Made by a program: the position numbers and the translations under genes
NCBI GenBank assembly: GCA_021299455.1
Contig: JAJTGQ010000032.1
Span: forward strand, 1-64,000
DNA from: Flammeovirgaceae bacterium
Lineage (GTDB): Bacteria > Bacteroidota > Bacteroidia > Cytophagales > Cyclobacteriaceae
Length of the DNA stretch: 64,000 nt
Reading direction: 5' to 3'
The notes under the pieces: generated by a model
The model's input: the letters and a program-made list of their open reading frames with translations, nothing else
The model's database searches: none
Told to the model about the DNA's origin: nothing
Shown here: in pieces, positions 1 through 10,487 of the stretch
Numbering within the stretch: the stretch's first letter is position 1
Layout: every line of letters starts with the position of its first letter

Positions 1-3000
1 ACATGGAAGATCTTTGGACTTTCCATTTCCTTAACTCTATCTTCGCTCGCAAATCCTTCGACATATTCTGTGGTTTTCCACCCCTTCTCCTTCAACAATT
101 GCTCTAATTCGTTCACTTCCTTTTCTGTTCCTGGCAACGAAGATACCTTTCGGCTGTTAGACGCAGAAGCATAGAAAGTCGGATTGCCAAACATAGTTGC
201 TGATTTTGAACTCACTTCAATCTTTGTCTTGAGCTTTCGCAAATACAAATCTTTGGTATTGCTAACCAACACAATGTTTGCATTATCGATCACATACTTG
301 CCGTCAGGTGTTGGAATAGCTTCCAGGTTTAATTGGTTATAAACACCGTCTGGTGAAAGATAGATCACTGAACTTAGTCCAATTTCCTTTTGGATGGGCT
401 CCCAAAATACTTTGTACGAAAATTTATCTTCGCCTTTCGTAGTTATTATATTTCTGAAGTACTTAAAGAACTTAGTCTCCATGCGGTGTCCTTCGGGCAA
501 TTCGATGGATTTCGGCCGGCCGATATCGCTCTTCACATAGAGTGCCTGATAAATAATTGAGTCGGTAAATGTGTGATCGAAGTAGCGATAGCGAACCATC
601 TCCATGGCCACTTCATTCTTAGCCAGAGACTTTTTCACATTCTCGTAGGTCACCTTTTTTACTTCAAGATTTTGACCAAACAATTCAGATTTTTCGCTCA
701 GTATACGTTCTAACTTTTCTACTTCACTGTTCAATGCGGCCGCATCAATTGCATTTAACGTCAACTGCTCGGTACTCATTGAAAGTACATTGGTGAGAAA
801 TTCCTTTTTCTTTACCCAATCACCGTACGTGTCTTTCAATGACTGATCGTTACTGCTTAAGATCCGCTCGCGAATCTTAATAGATGAACTCAATAACAGT
901 GCTTTTGTCAGTAACTGGTAGTCATACACCTTACCACTCAAGTCTCGAAAATCATCCAACTGACCAAATGCCAATGTGTTATAAAATTCAAAATCGCCTT
1001 TAATCGTGTTCCAATACTTTGCTTTCTCACGCTCACTAAGCGCAGGGAAATATTGTTTGATAAAGTTCTCATAGTTTGACAGCGCCTCTTCAATGTTTCT
1101 CTTTGACCTCTTGTAATCTTTTTCCATGTAATAGACTTTGGCTTGCCTGGAAAGAATCTTCACATACTCCGGGTGTGTCTTATTGAAATATTTTTCATAA
1201 ATGCCCTTCGACTGTAAATAATACTCCTCTGCTTTTTTGTAGTTCTTCAATTGGTAGAACACATCCCCTGTAAGAGTAAAAATGGCCGCAGCATTAATAT
1301 TATTTTTCGACCCCGTTTTTTTTCTCCAAATCGCTTCCGCCTGAGTGAGCGAGCTAAAAGCCGCATTATATTTTTTTGCCGCGATGTTTATAAAGGCAAC
1401 ATTTTTTAGAATATCCGCATACTGTGGATTTTCGACACCCAACCTTTTGCCCATAATCTGCTGAGCTTCTAGCATTAACTTTTCAACATTCTCAAACTGA
1501 TCGCCCTTATAGAATTTGACAAGGGACAACTGAGCCAGAGATTTGGCTACTTCGATGTGATTACGTCCGTATTGTCTTTCTTGACTAGTAAGCGCTTTTT
1601 CAATATTTTCTTCTGCTCTTTCATAATCACCAATCGCATATTCGATATCTCCTAATAGTTTTTGCGTGGAAGCCGTTTTTGAAGACTTGTCGCCATAGAT
1701 GGCAATCGCAATCTGGTTGGCGCGTTGAGCAATTTTATCCGCTTCGGTATAGTCGCCTTCCGCGAGTGAAAGTCGGCCGCTGTTTACTAAGGGATCGATT
1801 AATCGAATAGAACTTTTGCCATAAAGTTTTTCATACTCTTTAATCAGATTCCCCAGCAGTTCCTCAGTCGCAGTGTAGCGCCCTAATTGTATATATAGAC
1901 TGGATAACTGCTGTGCTGTGCTCAATTCATCAAATCCAAAAAGGTTATCGGCACGCAGTATAATTTTTCGGGTTCGATCAAGATTATCTTCGGCTTCATC
2001 AAAAAGACCTTGCACCCCAAATAGCGTGGCCTGTGTTTCAATAGCCGAAATCAAAAACACTTTCTTATCCTCATCTTTACGAAACTCTTCCAGTATTTTC
2101 AGCGACTTATTGATGCTTTCTTCCGCCTTTTCATACTCACCTAGTTTGATTTGAAGGCGCGCAATATTCGTCAACTCTGAACCATATAAGAAATCTGTAT
2201 CATCGTATTTAGCGCGCGCCACAAGACCTGCCTTATCTAATGCTTGACTGGCATCGGAAAAACGGTCGGTAAGTTCATAAAGAATAGCCAAGTGATTGAG
2301 AATATCTAAATGATCTTTATGCCATGCACCAATTTCTTTGGCTACTACATCGTCAAAACTCTCCTTGTATATTTTTGTTGATTCGGTAATATTATTTGTG
2401 TAGTCCAGATAGTAGTTAGCTAACTTAACTCTGGCCAAATGCGTTTCCGGGGCTTGCTCTCCAAATAAATCAGACTTTATTTCAACAATTGATTTCAGGT
2501 ACTTTTCTCCATTCGCATAATTTTTTTCATAAATAGCCAATCCGGCAAGGAATTCAAGCACAGCTGCTGTAACCATATTATTTTTTGGAAGATCTTTTGC
2601 GTTCGCTAAAAGAGCGTTGGCATCTTTCTCCAAATTCTTCGTCTTTTCTTTACTCAGTTTCGAGTCAAATTCTACCGCACTCAAACGCACCTTGTAACTA
2701 CTTCCTTCCTTGTAATTTTTCTTGATCATTTTTTCGTACTCCAATTTCAGGTTGGAATAGCGGCTTATATTATCCTGAGCTAATAATCTTTTTAACTGCG
2801 CTTCATAGATAAAGGCAGCGAGATAGTGCGAATTCTTATGTGTAGTTAATAGGCTATTGAGTGCTCGGGAATAGCCAGTTCCTGGTGGAAAATCCTGATC
2901 CAGGTTGAGACCTCCGTCAACTAAGAGATTAGACCACAGAAAAACGCAATTCGCATATGCGAATGATCCATCTCCCATATTTTTGTCAATCCAACGGTGT

Positions 3001-3719
3001 GTAGCTGAAAAACTAGAATCTGCACTATTGAACATACCTTGATTGCCATAGGCATTAGAGATTCCGGTTAACAGTCTGGCGTATTGCTGATAGCGAGGCA
3101 ACAACTCGACATCAGAAAGTTTTCTGCTTTTCAAGTTTCCTTTGTCATCCACATAAGTGACTTGCTTAACGGAACGGCTTGCATAATACTTTTCGTTTTT
3201 TCGCAGCAAAGCTATTGCTTCCCTGTAGTATCCTTGGCCCGTCATAGCTTCGGCCATCGCCACCTCCCAATGAGCCTTTGTTTCCTCCGTGAAAAATGCA
3301 CCCTTGTCTAGAATTCTTTTTGCGTCTTCGAGGTAAGTCCTCGCTACCCGATAAGACCCATTTTGGGTATACAACTCAGCAACACTTAAAAGTAGCAACC
3401 CGTGTTTTTGACTTGCTTCTTGATCAATCAACAAACTTTTTGAAATGGCGGTTTTGACATTGCTCTCAAAGTCGGCAAAACGGCCAGAAGCCAAATTACA
3501 TTTAGCTGTAATCAGATAGTATTTTACCAAATACGGGTTGGGTTCTCCCAGTTTCTTGAAGTTCTTCTTCTTAAATTTTTCCAACGCAGAAATAGCCTTG
3601 TTATAGTCGCCCGTTTCAAAAGTAGTTTCTATAGCCAAAATAGCTTTGTCGTATTTGGCTTGTGACCAAGCTGTGAACGTAACAAAGGAAAGAAGACCAA
3701 CGATCTTAACGATTTTCAT
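1..3719 (-). CDS. TPR-repeat CHAT-domain (caspase-like) protein, 3' end off the left edge
   Basis: The reading frame opens with ATG at 3719 and stays open for 1239 codons to the left edge, so the C-terminus is missing. Residues 1-20 form a signal peptide (hydrophobic stretch ending near AWSQA), which suggests export. The next 900 or so residues are tetratricopeptide-like helical repeats with regularly spaced Tyr, Ala and Leu (for example GDYNKAISALEKFKK). The last 250 residues resemble a CHAT domain: a segment with YLSPDGVYNQLNLEAIP, then LPGTEKEVNELEQLL. The final visible residues, SPKIFH, match the start of the CHAT histidine block (usually IxHxATHG), so the catalytic His and Cys should lie just outside the window. 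CHAT proteins are caspase-related peptidases, and TPR-CHAT proteins work in signalling, programmed death or defence. The function here is inferred from architecture only. Confidence 0.85.
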   Translation of the reverse strand, partial: MKIVKIVGLLSFVTFTAWSQAKYDKAILAIETTFETGDYNKAISALEKFKKKNFKKLGEPNPYLVKYYLITAKCNLASGRFADFESNVKTAISKSLLIDQEASQKHGLLLLSVAELYTQNGSYRVARTYLEDAKRILDKGAFFTEETKAHWEVAMAEAMTGQGYYREAIALLRKNEKYYASRSVKQVTYVDDKGNLKSRKLSDVELLPRYQQYARLLTGISNAYGNQGMFNSADSSFSATHRWIDKNMGDGSFAYANCVFLWSNLLVDGGLNLDQDFPPGTGYSRALNSLLTTHKNSHYLAAFIYEAQLKRLLAQDNISRYSNLKLEYEKMIKKNYKEGSSYKVRLSAVEFDSKLSKEKTKNLEKDANALLANAKDLPKNNMVTAAVLEFLAGLAIYEKNYANGEKYLKSIVEIKSDLFGEQAPETHLARVKLANYYLDYTNNITESTKIYKESFDDVVAKEIGAWHKDHLDILNHLAILYELTDRFSDASQALDKAGLVARAKYDDTDFLYGSELTNIARLQIKLGEYEKAEESINKSLKILEEFRKDEDKKVFLISAIETQATLFGVQGLFDEAEDNLDRTRKIILRADNLFGFDELSTAQQLSSLYIQLGRYTATEELLGNLIKEYEKLYGKSSIRLIDPLVNSGRLSLAEGDYTEADKIAQRANQIAIAIYGDKSSKTASTQKLLGDIEYAIGDYERAEENIEKALTSQERQYGRNHIEVAKSLAQLSLVKFYKGDQFENVEKLMLEAQQIMGKRLGVENPQYADILKNVAFINIAAKKYNAAFSSLTQAEAIWRKKTGSKNNINAAAIFTLTGDVFYQLKNYKKAEEYYLQSKGIYEKYFNKTHPEYVKILSRQAKVYYMEKDYKRSKRNIEEALSNYENFIKQYFPALSEREKAKYWNTIKGDFEFYNTLAFGQLDDFRDLSGKVYDYQLLTKALLLSSSIKIRERILSSNDQSLKDTYGDWVKKKEFLTNVLSMSTEQLTLNAIDAAALNSEVEKLERILSEKSELFGQNLEVKKVTYENVKKSLAKNEVAMEMVRYRYFDHTFTDSIIYQALYVKSDIGRPKSIELPEGHRMETKFFKYFRNIITTKGEDKFSYKVFWEPIQKEIGLSSVIYLSPDGVYNQLNLEAIPTPDGKYVIDNANIVLVSNTKDLYLRKLKTKIEVSSKSATMFGNPTFYASASNSRKVSSLPGTEKEVNELEQLLKEKGWKTTEYVEGFASEDRVKEMESPKIFH

Positions 3720-3805
3720 AAATTAAAAATTTGCAGAATAAAGATACTAACTTTTGACGAATAGGCGTATTAAAACCTCGTCATGAAAGATGAGAAGCCA
3801 TTTAT

Positions 3806-5929
3806 TTACGACTCTAACAGCTGATGGAGAATTGTTTTTGCAGCCTCGGTAATCGGTGTTCCAGGCCCAAAAATTCCTGTAACGCCTGCATTGTACAAAA
3901 AATCATAATCCTTTTTGGGAATTACTCCACCCGCCACCACGCGAATATCCGGACGTCCTATTTTTTTCAATGCTGCGATCAGCTCCGGAACAAGCGTTTT
4001 GTGTCCAGCAGCCAAACTGCTGGCACCCACTACATGCACATCATTTTCTGCGGCTTGTTTTGCCACTTCCTCTGGCGTTTGAAAGAGCGGTCCGATATCT
4101 ACATCAAAACCCAAATCAGCAAATGCAGTAGCGATGACTTTAGCACCACGATCATGACCGTCTTGGCCCATCTTAGCAACCAAAATACGAGGTCTTCTCC
4201 CGTCCAATTCAGCAAATTCATCCGACAGCGCCCTTACTGCGGCCAACTCTTTTTTGTTTTTCATTTCACTCGAATATACGCCTGAAATAGATTGAATGGT
4301 TGCCTTATAGCGGCCAAACGTCTTTTCCATCGCTGCAGAAATTTCACCAAGTGTTGCTCGATTCCTTGCGGCAACAATGGCAAGTTCAAGCAAATTGCCT
4401 TCGTCAGTTGAAGCGGCCTTCTCCAATTCCTGCAACGCTGCGTCTACAGATTGTTGATTTCTCTCGCGTTTCAGCTTTTCTAATCGTGCAATTTGTTCTA
4501 GTCGTACTGCTGTATTGTCGATATCCAAAATTTCGAAATCAGGCTTTTCTTCCGTCTGGTATTGATTGACACCTACAATCACATCTTTACCAGAGTCGAT
4601 TCGGGCTTGCTTGGCTGCAGCCGCTTCTTCAATTCTCATTTTCGGAATACCACTCTCAATCGCCTTTGTCATTCCACCTAGGTTCTCGACTTCTTCGATT
4701 AACGCCCACGCCTTGTCGACCAATTGCTCCGTTAAATATTCCACATAAAAGGAACCACCAAGTGGATCGACCACTTTTGTTACGCCCAATTCTTTCTGAA
4801 GGTATAACTGTGTGTTACGGGCGATTCTGGCAGAAAAATCTGTAGGCAATGCAATGGCCTCATCTAATGAGTTTGTATGCAGCGACTGCGTTCCACCGAA
4901 CACAGCAGCCAACGCTTCGATGCACGTACGCGTGACGTTGTTATAAGGGTCTTGTTCGGTTAAGCTCCATCCAGATGTTTGGCAATGGGTGCGCAACGCC
5001 ATCGACTTTGGATTTTTCGGATGAAATTGCTGCACAATACGCGCCCACAGTAAACGGCCGGCACGCAACTTGGCCACTTCCATAAAAAAATTCATGCCGA
5101 TGCCCCAAAAGAAAGACAGCCTCGGTGCGAAATCATCGATAGCAATTCTGGCTTTCAAACCTGCACGAATATATTCTAATCCGTCAGCCAATGTGTAGGC
5201 CAATTCGAGATGGGCTGGCGCGCCAGCTTCATGCATGTGATACCCGCTTATACTTATACTATTGAACTTAGGCATCTGCTTTGAGCAATAGGAAAAAATA
5301 TCGGCAACAATTCGCATGGAACTCGCAGGCGGATAGATGTACGTATTGCGTACCATGAACTCTTTCAAAATATCATTTTGAATTGTGCCGCTTAGTTGAC
5401 TTGGCTTTACACCTTGCTCTTCAGCAGCTACAATGTAAAAAGCCATGATAGGGATAACAGCTCCATTCATCGTCATTGAAACCGACATCTTATCAAGCGG
5501 AATCTGATCAAACAAAATTTTCATGTCCAATACAGAATCGATTGCCACACCTGCCTTACCTACATCACCAGCCACACGTGGATGATCTGAATCATAACCC
5601 CGGTGCGTGGCAAGATCGAACGCTACTGAAAGGCCTTTTTGACCGGCCGCTAAGTTTCTTCTATAGAATGCATTCGATTCTGCTGCCGTAGAAAATCCAG
5701 CATATTGCCTGATCGTCCATGGGCGCACGGTATACATGGTAGCATAAGGGCCACGCAAATAAGGAGGAAGACCAGCTTGTAAGTCACCTAGTTTCTTGTT
5801 CTTTATGTCTGCAGCAGAATATTCCGACTTAATCTCAATTTTCTCTGGAGAAATCCAAGACTCATTTGCCCCACTTACTGGTGAAGCAACTAATGAATTG
5901 AGGGTGACAGTTGAAAAATCCGGTTTCAT
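3806..5929 (-). CDS. mutB: Methylmalonyl-CoA mutase, large (catalytic) subunit
   Basis: This 707-residue protein interconverts methylmalonyl-CoA and succinyl-CoA by a cobalamin radical mechanism, linking propionate and odd-chain or branched carbon metabolism to the TCA cycle. The N-terminal two thirds is the substrate-binding TIM barrel ([20 protein letters not shown] near residues 66-85). The C-terminal 130 residues are the B12-binding domain with the DxHxxG signature in [12 protein letters not shown], near residue 585, which supplies the lower-axial His. Length is normal for the large subunit. Its ATG overlaps the stop of the upstream small-subunit gene in an ATGA, so the two are translationally coupled. 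No meaB-like chaperone or epimerase gene is seen nearby. Confidence 0.97.
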   Translation of the reverse strand: MKPDFSTVTLNSLVASPVSGANESWISPEKIEIKSEYSAADIKNKKLGDLQAGLPPYLRGPYATMYTVRPWTIRQYAGFSTAAESNAFYRRNLAAGQKGLSVAFDLATHRGYDSDHPRVAGDVGKAGVAIDSVLDMKILFDQIPLDKMSVSMTMNGAVIPIMAFYIVAAEEQGVKPSQLSGTIQNDILKEFMVRNTYIYPPASSMRIVADIFSYCSKQMPKFNSISISGYHMHEAGAPAHLELAYTLADGLEYIRAGLKARIAIDDFAPRLSFFWGIGMNFFMEVAKLRAGRLLWARIVQQFHPKNPKSMALRTHCQTSGWSLTEQDPYNNVTRTCIEALAAVFGGTQSLHTNSLDEAIALPTDFSARIARNTQLYLQKELGVTKVVDPLGGSFYVEYLTEQLVDKAWALIEEVENLGGMTKAIESGIPKMRIEEAAAAKQARIDSGKDVIVGVNQYQTEEKPDFEILDIDNTAVRLEQIARLEKLKRERNQQSVDAALQELEKAASTDEGNLLELAIVAARNRATLGEISAAMEKTFGRYKATIQSISGVYSSEMKNKKELAAVRALSDEFAELDGRRPRILVAKMGQDGHDRGAKVIATAFADLGFDVDIGPLFQTPEEVAKQAAENDVHVVGASSLAAGHKTLVPELIAALKKIGRPDIRVVAGGVIPKKDYDFLYNAGVTGIFGPGTPITEAAKTILHQLLES

Positions 5930-7065
5930 GCGTTAGTAAGAAGTTGAAATTTTTTCCAAGCCTCGTCTGCCAATTCTTTAGTGAGCTGTTCTACTAAGTA
6001 AGAACCAGCCAGTGGATCAGCCACTAACGAAAAAAAAGATTCTGCCCGCAAAACGGAAGATGTATTTCTCGCCATTCGCACCATGGTCGAATTCGTGTAA
6101 TCTTCTGGTTCTAGTGTTAGACCGTCACAACCACCCATTATCGCGGCCATCGCTGCATAAGTTTCTTTAATCAGATTTCCGTGAGGCTGAAATGCGGCAC
6201 TCACCCGCGCATTGGATACGGCATAAATAAAAAGCGGATTCGAAGAGTTGACTTGATAGGCAACTAATATTGCGTTCCACAATGCCCGTAAAACCCGCAG
6301 CTTCACCGCTTCCAGAAAGAAATCGTTTCCCAATTGAAACGAAAACGATATGTGAGAAGTCGCTTCCTCGGCCGATAATCCAAGCTCTTTCAAATGTTCT
6401 ACTCGTTCCACCGCTTTTAGCAATGCGGTTGCCAATTGACCGGCTGCTGTCTCTTCATTCGCTACCAGAACCCCAGCACCCCTAAAGTTTGGCCGTTCTC
6501 GAAACTTTACAATCTGGGAAAAATCGGGATCTCCTTTCCAATACAAATTGGTGTTAATACTTTCCTTGACGAATTTTTCGTCTGCAAACGCATGCAAGGA
6601 AGCCAAAAAACGTTCAGACTTGCCACTTATAAAAAAATGTGTCGCGCAATAGGGCATTTGAATTCCTTCCAGAAGTTTCCCCGCGTCTTCAAATTCAGCG
6701 GGCAAATCGAAAACAATGCCATCGGCACCGTTTTGTAGATGTTCTAGCGCTTGTGCATTCGCTTGCAATGCATCATTAACTAAAACTCTCGGCATATTAA
6801 GCCAATGACGGGCACCTCCAAAATTTTCAGAAGAAGCGGGCAGTCGTGCTGCCTGCCAACTTTTTACATCCGTTGCAGAATAGTAAGGATTCCACTCAAG
6901 TCCTTCCTTTCTTATGCGCAGATCTTCCAACCTGCTTCCATTTTCCAGCTCACTTGCTGCTGCCGTTGCCCAATTTTGGGTTGATTGCGCAGGAAAGATA
7001 TGTTCCACGAATTGTTTCACGAATTCAATTTTAGTTCTGCTCTCAAGTTGGAATTTAGTTTGCAC
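5926..7065 (-). CDS. mutA: Methylmalonyl-CoA mutase, small subunit (short form)
   Basis: This 379-residue protein is homologous to the TIM-barrel part of the large subunit encoded next to it (shared blocks such as [21 protein letters not shown] and [14 protein letters not shown]). It has no DxHxxG motif and no C-terminal B12 domain, so it is the non-catalytic partner of the heterodimer. It is shorter than classical MutA proteins (over 600 residues), because the cobalamin-fold domain that others keep in degenerate form is absent. The start is a GTG at 7063-7065; no ATG lies upstream in frame near it. It is first in a two-gene operon with mutB and is divergent from dnaA. Confidence 0.93.
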   Translation of the reverse strand: MQTKFQLESRTKIEFVKQFVEHIFPAQSTQNWATAAASELENGSRLEDLRIRKEGLEWNPYYSATDVKSWQAARLPASSENFGGARHWLNMPRVLVNDALQANAQALEHLQNGADGIVFDLPAEFEDAGKLLEGIQMPYCATHFFISGKSERFLASLHAFADEKFVKESINTNLYWKGDPDFSQIVKFRERPNFRGAGVLVANEETAAGQLATALLKAVERVEHLKELGLSAEEATSHISFSFQLGNDFFLEAVKLRVLRALWNAILVAYQVNSSNPLFIYAVSNARVSAAFQPHGNLIKETYAAMAAIMGGCDGLTLEPEDYTNSTMVRMARNTSSVLRAESFFSLVADPLAGSYLVEQLTKELADEAWKKFQLLTNA

Positions 7066-7233
7066 TTTTTCAATAAGAATTAAAAAAAAGAATCAGATTC
7101 CACTACTGAAATTCTTTTCAAAAAGTCAAGAGTGAATTTTAATTTATATCACTTTTGGATTTCATTTTTTTTTACACCTTTGTCTCCCCCAAGAGAAAAA
7201 AACAACAAAAACCCCTATTCATTGAACTCAATA

Positions 7234-8664
7234 ATGCCCGTTGAAGCCGCTACTGTCTGGAATGATTGCCTGCACATCATCAAAGCGAGCGTAGACGAAC
7301 AAAGCTTTAACACGTGGTTTAAACCAATTACTCCTTTGCGCAATCAAGGAGAGGTATTGACGATTCAAGTACCCTCTCAATTCTTCTATGAGTGGCTGGA
7401 GGAGCATTATGTTCCCGTTCTCAAAAAAGCGGTGCATCAAGTTTTAGGTACAAATGGTCGGCTTGAATATTCCGTCATCGTTGACAGTGGAAATCATAAT
7501 AATCCTCCCGTATTGGTAAACTATCCCAACGGAAATGGATTTAAAAAAAGCAATGCACAAACCGTTAATGGGAACGGGCACGATGAATATTCGCCTTTCA
7601 GCTTCAAGGCACTAAACCCACAAACCGTAAATTCCAGGCTCAATCCGAATTATTCGTTTGACAACTTTGTAGAGGGAGACTGTAACCGACTAGCTCGCTC
7701 AGCCGGTGTAGCAGTGGCAAAAAAACCAGGCACTACTTCGTTCAACCCTTTGATGCTCTATGGCGGAGTGGGCGTAGGTAAAACACACTTGGTTCAAGCC
7801 ATTGGAAATGAAATCAAAAAAAATCTACCCTCGAAGATTGTATTATATGTAGATCAAAATGACTTTACCAGTCAGTTCTTAAATGCGTTGCAAAACCACA
7901 AGATGCAGGAATTCCAGAATTTTTATTTGCAGGTAGACTTGCTGATTTTGGATGACGTGCAGTTTTTAGCGGGCCGAGAAAAAACACAAGAAATATTTTT
8001 CCATATTTTTAATCAGTTGCACCAGTCGGGTAAGCAGATCATCATGACGAGCGATTGCCCGCCACGTGATTTGAAAGGTTTCCAAGAGCGACTCCTCTCT
8101 AGGTTTAAATGGGGTCTTACAGCAGACTTACAAGAGCCTGATTTCGAAACAAAACTTGCGATCATTCACAATAAGATGCAATCCGATGGTATCGAAATTC
8201 CAACTGAGGTGGCGGAATACCTCGCGTTTAGTGTAGATACCAACTTGCGCGATATGGAAGGAGTCTTGAACTCATTACTCTTCCACGCGACTCTGTTGAA
8301 AAAAGAAATCGATTTAGAGCTTGCAAAAGAAGTTCTAAAGAACATCGTTAAAGAAATTCAAGCGGATGTAAGTGTTGACTTCATCCAAAAAACAGTGGGC
8401 GATTACTTCAAAGTTGACTTGGAAGCAATGAAGAGCAAGGTGAAGAAGCGCGAAATCGTTATTCCTCGCCAAACCGCTATGTATTTCTGCAAACGCTACA
8501 CCCAGTTAACTTTAGCACTGATTGGCGAAAACTTTGGCGGTAGAGATCATAGCACGGTGATCCACGCTTTGGAATCCGTTGAAGACATGATGAAAACAGA
8601 TGCCAACTTCAAAAACAGCGTAGAAGAACTGACAAAGAAGTTTAAGTCACGTATTTCGGCTTAG
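7234..8664 (+). CDS. dnaA: Chromosomal replication initiator DnaA
   Basis: The ATP-dependent initiator binds and melts the replication origin. I place the start at ATG 7234 (MPVEAATVWNDCLHIIK), giving 476 residues. The frame stays open 34 codons further upstream, but that stretch is low-complexity and does not look like DnaA. Domain I is residues 1-85 and a variable Asn-rich linker is 86-135. The AAA+ domain has Walker A GGVGVGKT at 177-184 and Walker B LLILDD at 236-241. Domain IV ends with the DNA-binding signature GGRDHSTVIHA. Upstream, TTG at 7155 and CACCTTTG at 7175 resemble the phylum promoter, but the 17-base spacing is short. No clear cluster of DnaA boxes was seen in 7066-7233. Confidence 0.97.
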   Translation: MPVEAATVWNDCLHIIKASVDEQSFNTWFKPITPLRNQGEVLTIQVPSQFFYEWLEEHYVPVLKKAVHQVLGTNGRLEYSVIVDSGNHNNPPVLVNYPNGNGFKKSNAQTVNGNGHDEYSPFSFKALNPQTVNSRLNPNYSFDNFVEGDCNRLARSAGVAVAKKPGTTSFNPLMLYGGVGVGKTHLVQAIGNEIKKNLPSKIVLYVDQNDFTSQFLNALQNHKMQEFQNFYLQVDLLILDDVQFLAGREKTQEIFFHIFNQLHQSGKQIIMTSDCPPRDLKGFQERLLSRFKWGLTADLQEPDFETKLAIIHNKMQSDGIEIPTEVAEYLAFSVDTNLRDMEGVLNSLLFHATLLKKEIDLELAKEVLKNIVKEIQADVSVDFIQKTVGDYFKVDLEAMKSKVKKREIVIPRQTAMYFCKRYTQLTLALIGENFGGRDHSTVIHALESVEDMMKTDANFKNSVEELTKKFKSRISA

Positions 8665-8666
8665 TC

Positions 8667-9800
8667 TTAGTTAGCCACTTTTCTGAAAAGAGTTGGATCA
8701 ATTCCGGGAATCACTCTTAGTGCGTTTTCATAATACACCTTTTTAAGTACTGAGTCGGGAAGCTCTAGCCCGTACATTTTCCAGTGCGCATGATATTTTC
8801 GATAGTAGTCAAAATACTCATCGCCTGTCTCTAGCACCCGGAAGTAGGTATAGTATTCTTCTTTTTTATAGGTGTCTTTGCCAAACATTACCCGATCTTG
8901 GTATTTGATCATAAAAGCACGCGCTGCTTTCGGTTGCCTGCCGAGCTCTGCCAACACCGCCCCCAGTTCAGTGTACACGTTGGGCATTTCATCGAACAGT
9001 TTTCCTAATCGTTCTAAATCATTTCCGAACCAACCAAGGTGGGCATCAATGAACTTCGTGTTCGGGTGTTTTTTGAAAACATGATGTTGTTCGCCCATTA
9101 TCTGCTCGAAGGGTGGAATTTTCTTGGGGTCGCGATACCGATCCGGATTCTTTTTTAATTCTAACCAACGTTCATTGTGCTTGTCTTTCGGATTCCAAAA
9201 CGAATTCGGCTCACCCGAATGAATCAATACGGGAATACCCAACTCTCCACACTTCGCCCAGATCGGATCAAGTCGAGGATCATCCACGGCTATCCGATTG
9301 CCTTCATTGTCTTTGTCCGTTAGACCAAGTCCTTTGTACACTTTCAATCCTTTCACGCCTTGCTTTACCGCTTCTTCCATCATCGCAAGCGTTTCTTCCG
9401 GCCAGCCCTTGTCATCCAGATTTTCGAAATTGACATTGAGAAATACCACAAATCGGTTCGGGTGATTTTTGCTAACGTTGTCCAGTGACCACTCCAGAAC
9501 CTTTCCTCGAAAGCCACTTAAGTTTACCATCACGCCCATGTTGAGTGAATCCATTTCAACCACCAAGTCATCTAAATCTTGAACAGGCATAATCCATTGG
9601 TGATTGTGCACATCGATGAAAGGAAACTTTGAGTGAGTAAGTGGATGCTCCGGAACTTTTAAGGTAGAGATCGGATCATACTCTTCTACGTCAATTACAT
9701 TCAACTTGTATTGGATTCTTCCGATCATCCAAATAGCTACGCCAAGAAAAACAAGTATAAGGATAGGAAGCCCTATCCATTTCCGCTTAGAAAATGACAT
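8667..9800 (-). CDS. Membrane-anchored amidohydrolase (Amidohydro_2 type TIM-barrel hydrolase)
   Basis: A 377-residue protein with one N-terminal membrane segment (residues 10-27, IGLPILILVFLGVAIWMI), so the catalytic domain is probably outside the cytoplasmic membrane. Metal-site features of the amidohydrolase superfamily are visible: FIDVHNHQW near residue 65 as the HxH motif, a central LIHSGEP, and IDAHLGWFGND as the later His site. These suit the Amidohydro_2 group, which includes decarboxylases and lactonases; the substrate cannot be told. It is convergent with dnaA, with only two bases between the stop codons, and lies 38 bases downstream of the DUF2911 gene on the same strand. Confidence 0.85.
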   Translation of the reverse strand: MSFSKRKWIGLPILILVFLGVAIWMIGRIQYKLNVIDVEEYDPISTLKVPEHPLTHSKFPFIDVHNHQWIMPVQDLDDLVVEMDSLNMGVMVNLSGFRGKVLEWSLDNVSKNHPNRFVVFLNVNFENLDDKGWPEETLAMMEEAVKQGVKGLKVYKGLGLTDKDNEGNRIAVDDPRLDPIWAKCGELGIPVLIHSGEPNSFWNPKDKHNERWLELKKNPDRYRDPKKIPPFEQIMGEQHHVFKKHPNTKFIDAHLGWFGNDLERLGKLFDEMPNVYTELGAVLAELGRQPKAARAFMIKYQDRVMFGKDTYKKEEYYTYFRVLETGDEYFDYYRKYHAHWKMYGLELPDSVLKKVYYENALRVIPGIDPTLFRKVAN

Positions 9801-9838
9801 GGTTGATAATAAAAGTGCTTTTGAGCTTACTTAATCAA

Positions 9839-10384
9839 TTACTGCACCGTGATGGGCACCCGGACAATAATTTTATCCCAAACAAAATCCATATTTACTC
9901 CCGTAGAGTCGCTTGCAAAGTTGATGGTGAACTGCTCTGTCTCAGTGGGCGATTGAACAACTGGCACATCTACTTTCAAAACATCTTTTGTATAATCAGG
10001 CTCCATGACGCCCAAAAAAACACCGAGTTCGCTATTCAGCGAAACCTGAAAAGAATTGGCACCCGGTACGGCATACATGCGGTAACTACCGGCTTTTACT
10101 GCCTTTCCCGCGAAGTTGATATCCTTATTAAATGTAATTTCTGTAGCCGCATTGGCTCCGAGCCTCCAATATTTACCATAGGGTTGCAATGCACCGTCTT
10201 TCTCTTCACCAAAAATCAATCTGCCTCTTTTCGAAGGTTGGCCGAAAGCCACATTAATATCAAGGCCGTTTTCGCTGAACGCTTTAGTTGTGGGAGGGCT
10301 TTTTGGAAATAAATTACTGTAAACAATAAAACCTACGAAGACCACTAGGAGCAGGCCTACACCGATGAGTATTTTTTTTAACAT
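9839..10384 (-). CDS. DUF2911 domain membrane-anchored or secreted protein
   Basis: About 181 residues when started at ATG 10384 (MLKKILIGVGLLLVV); the frame extends 18 codons further without signal-like content. The first 22 residues form a signal anchor. The rest matches DUF2911, common in Bacteroidota, with the characteristic YGKYWRLGANAATEITF block near residue 75 and a C-terminal beta-rich part ending in WDKIIVRVPI. The biochemical role is unknown. It precedes the amidohydrolase gene on the same strand by 38 bases, so they are probably co-transcribed. Confidence 0.85.
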   Translation of the reverse strand: MLKKILIGVGLLLVVFVGFIVYSNLFPKSPPTTKAFSENGLDINVAFGQPSKRGRLIFGEEKDGALQPYGKYWRLGANAATEITFNKDINFAGKAVKAGSYRMYAVPGANSFQVSLNSELGVFLGVMEPDYTKDVLKVDVPVVQSPTETEQFTINFASDSTGVNMDFVWDKIIVRVPITVQ

Positions 10385-10487
10385 AAATCTGGGGTTTGGT
10401 TGAAGTGATTTACAATATACGAAAATTTTAAAGAGCACTTCGTCTTAGAAAATCCCACTTATTAAAAAGGGATATCCTACCCGGCAA

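Noticed and set aside
7132-7233. 34-codon N-terminal extension of dnaA
   Set aside because: The frame is open, but the residues are low-complexity and unlike any DnaA; MPVEAATVWNDCLHIIK is the usual start.
7066-7233. Replication origin next to dnaA
   Set aside because: The gap is AT-rich, but no cluster of TTATNCACA-type boxes could be seen. A skew analysis over the whole genome would be needed.
9794-10312. 172-codon plus-strand frame across the DUF2911 gene
   Set aside because: It is antisense to a well-supported gene and has no family resemblance.
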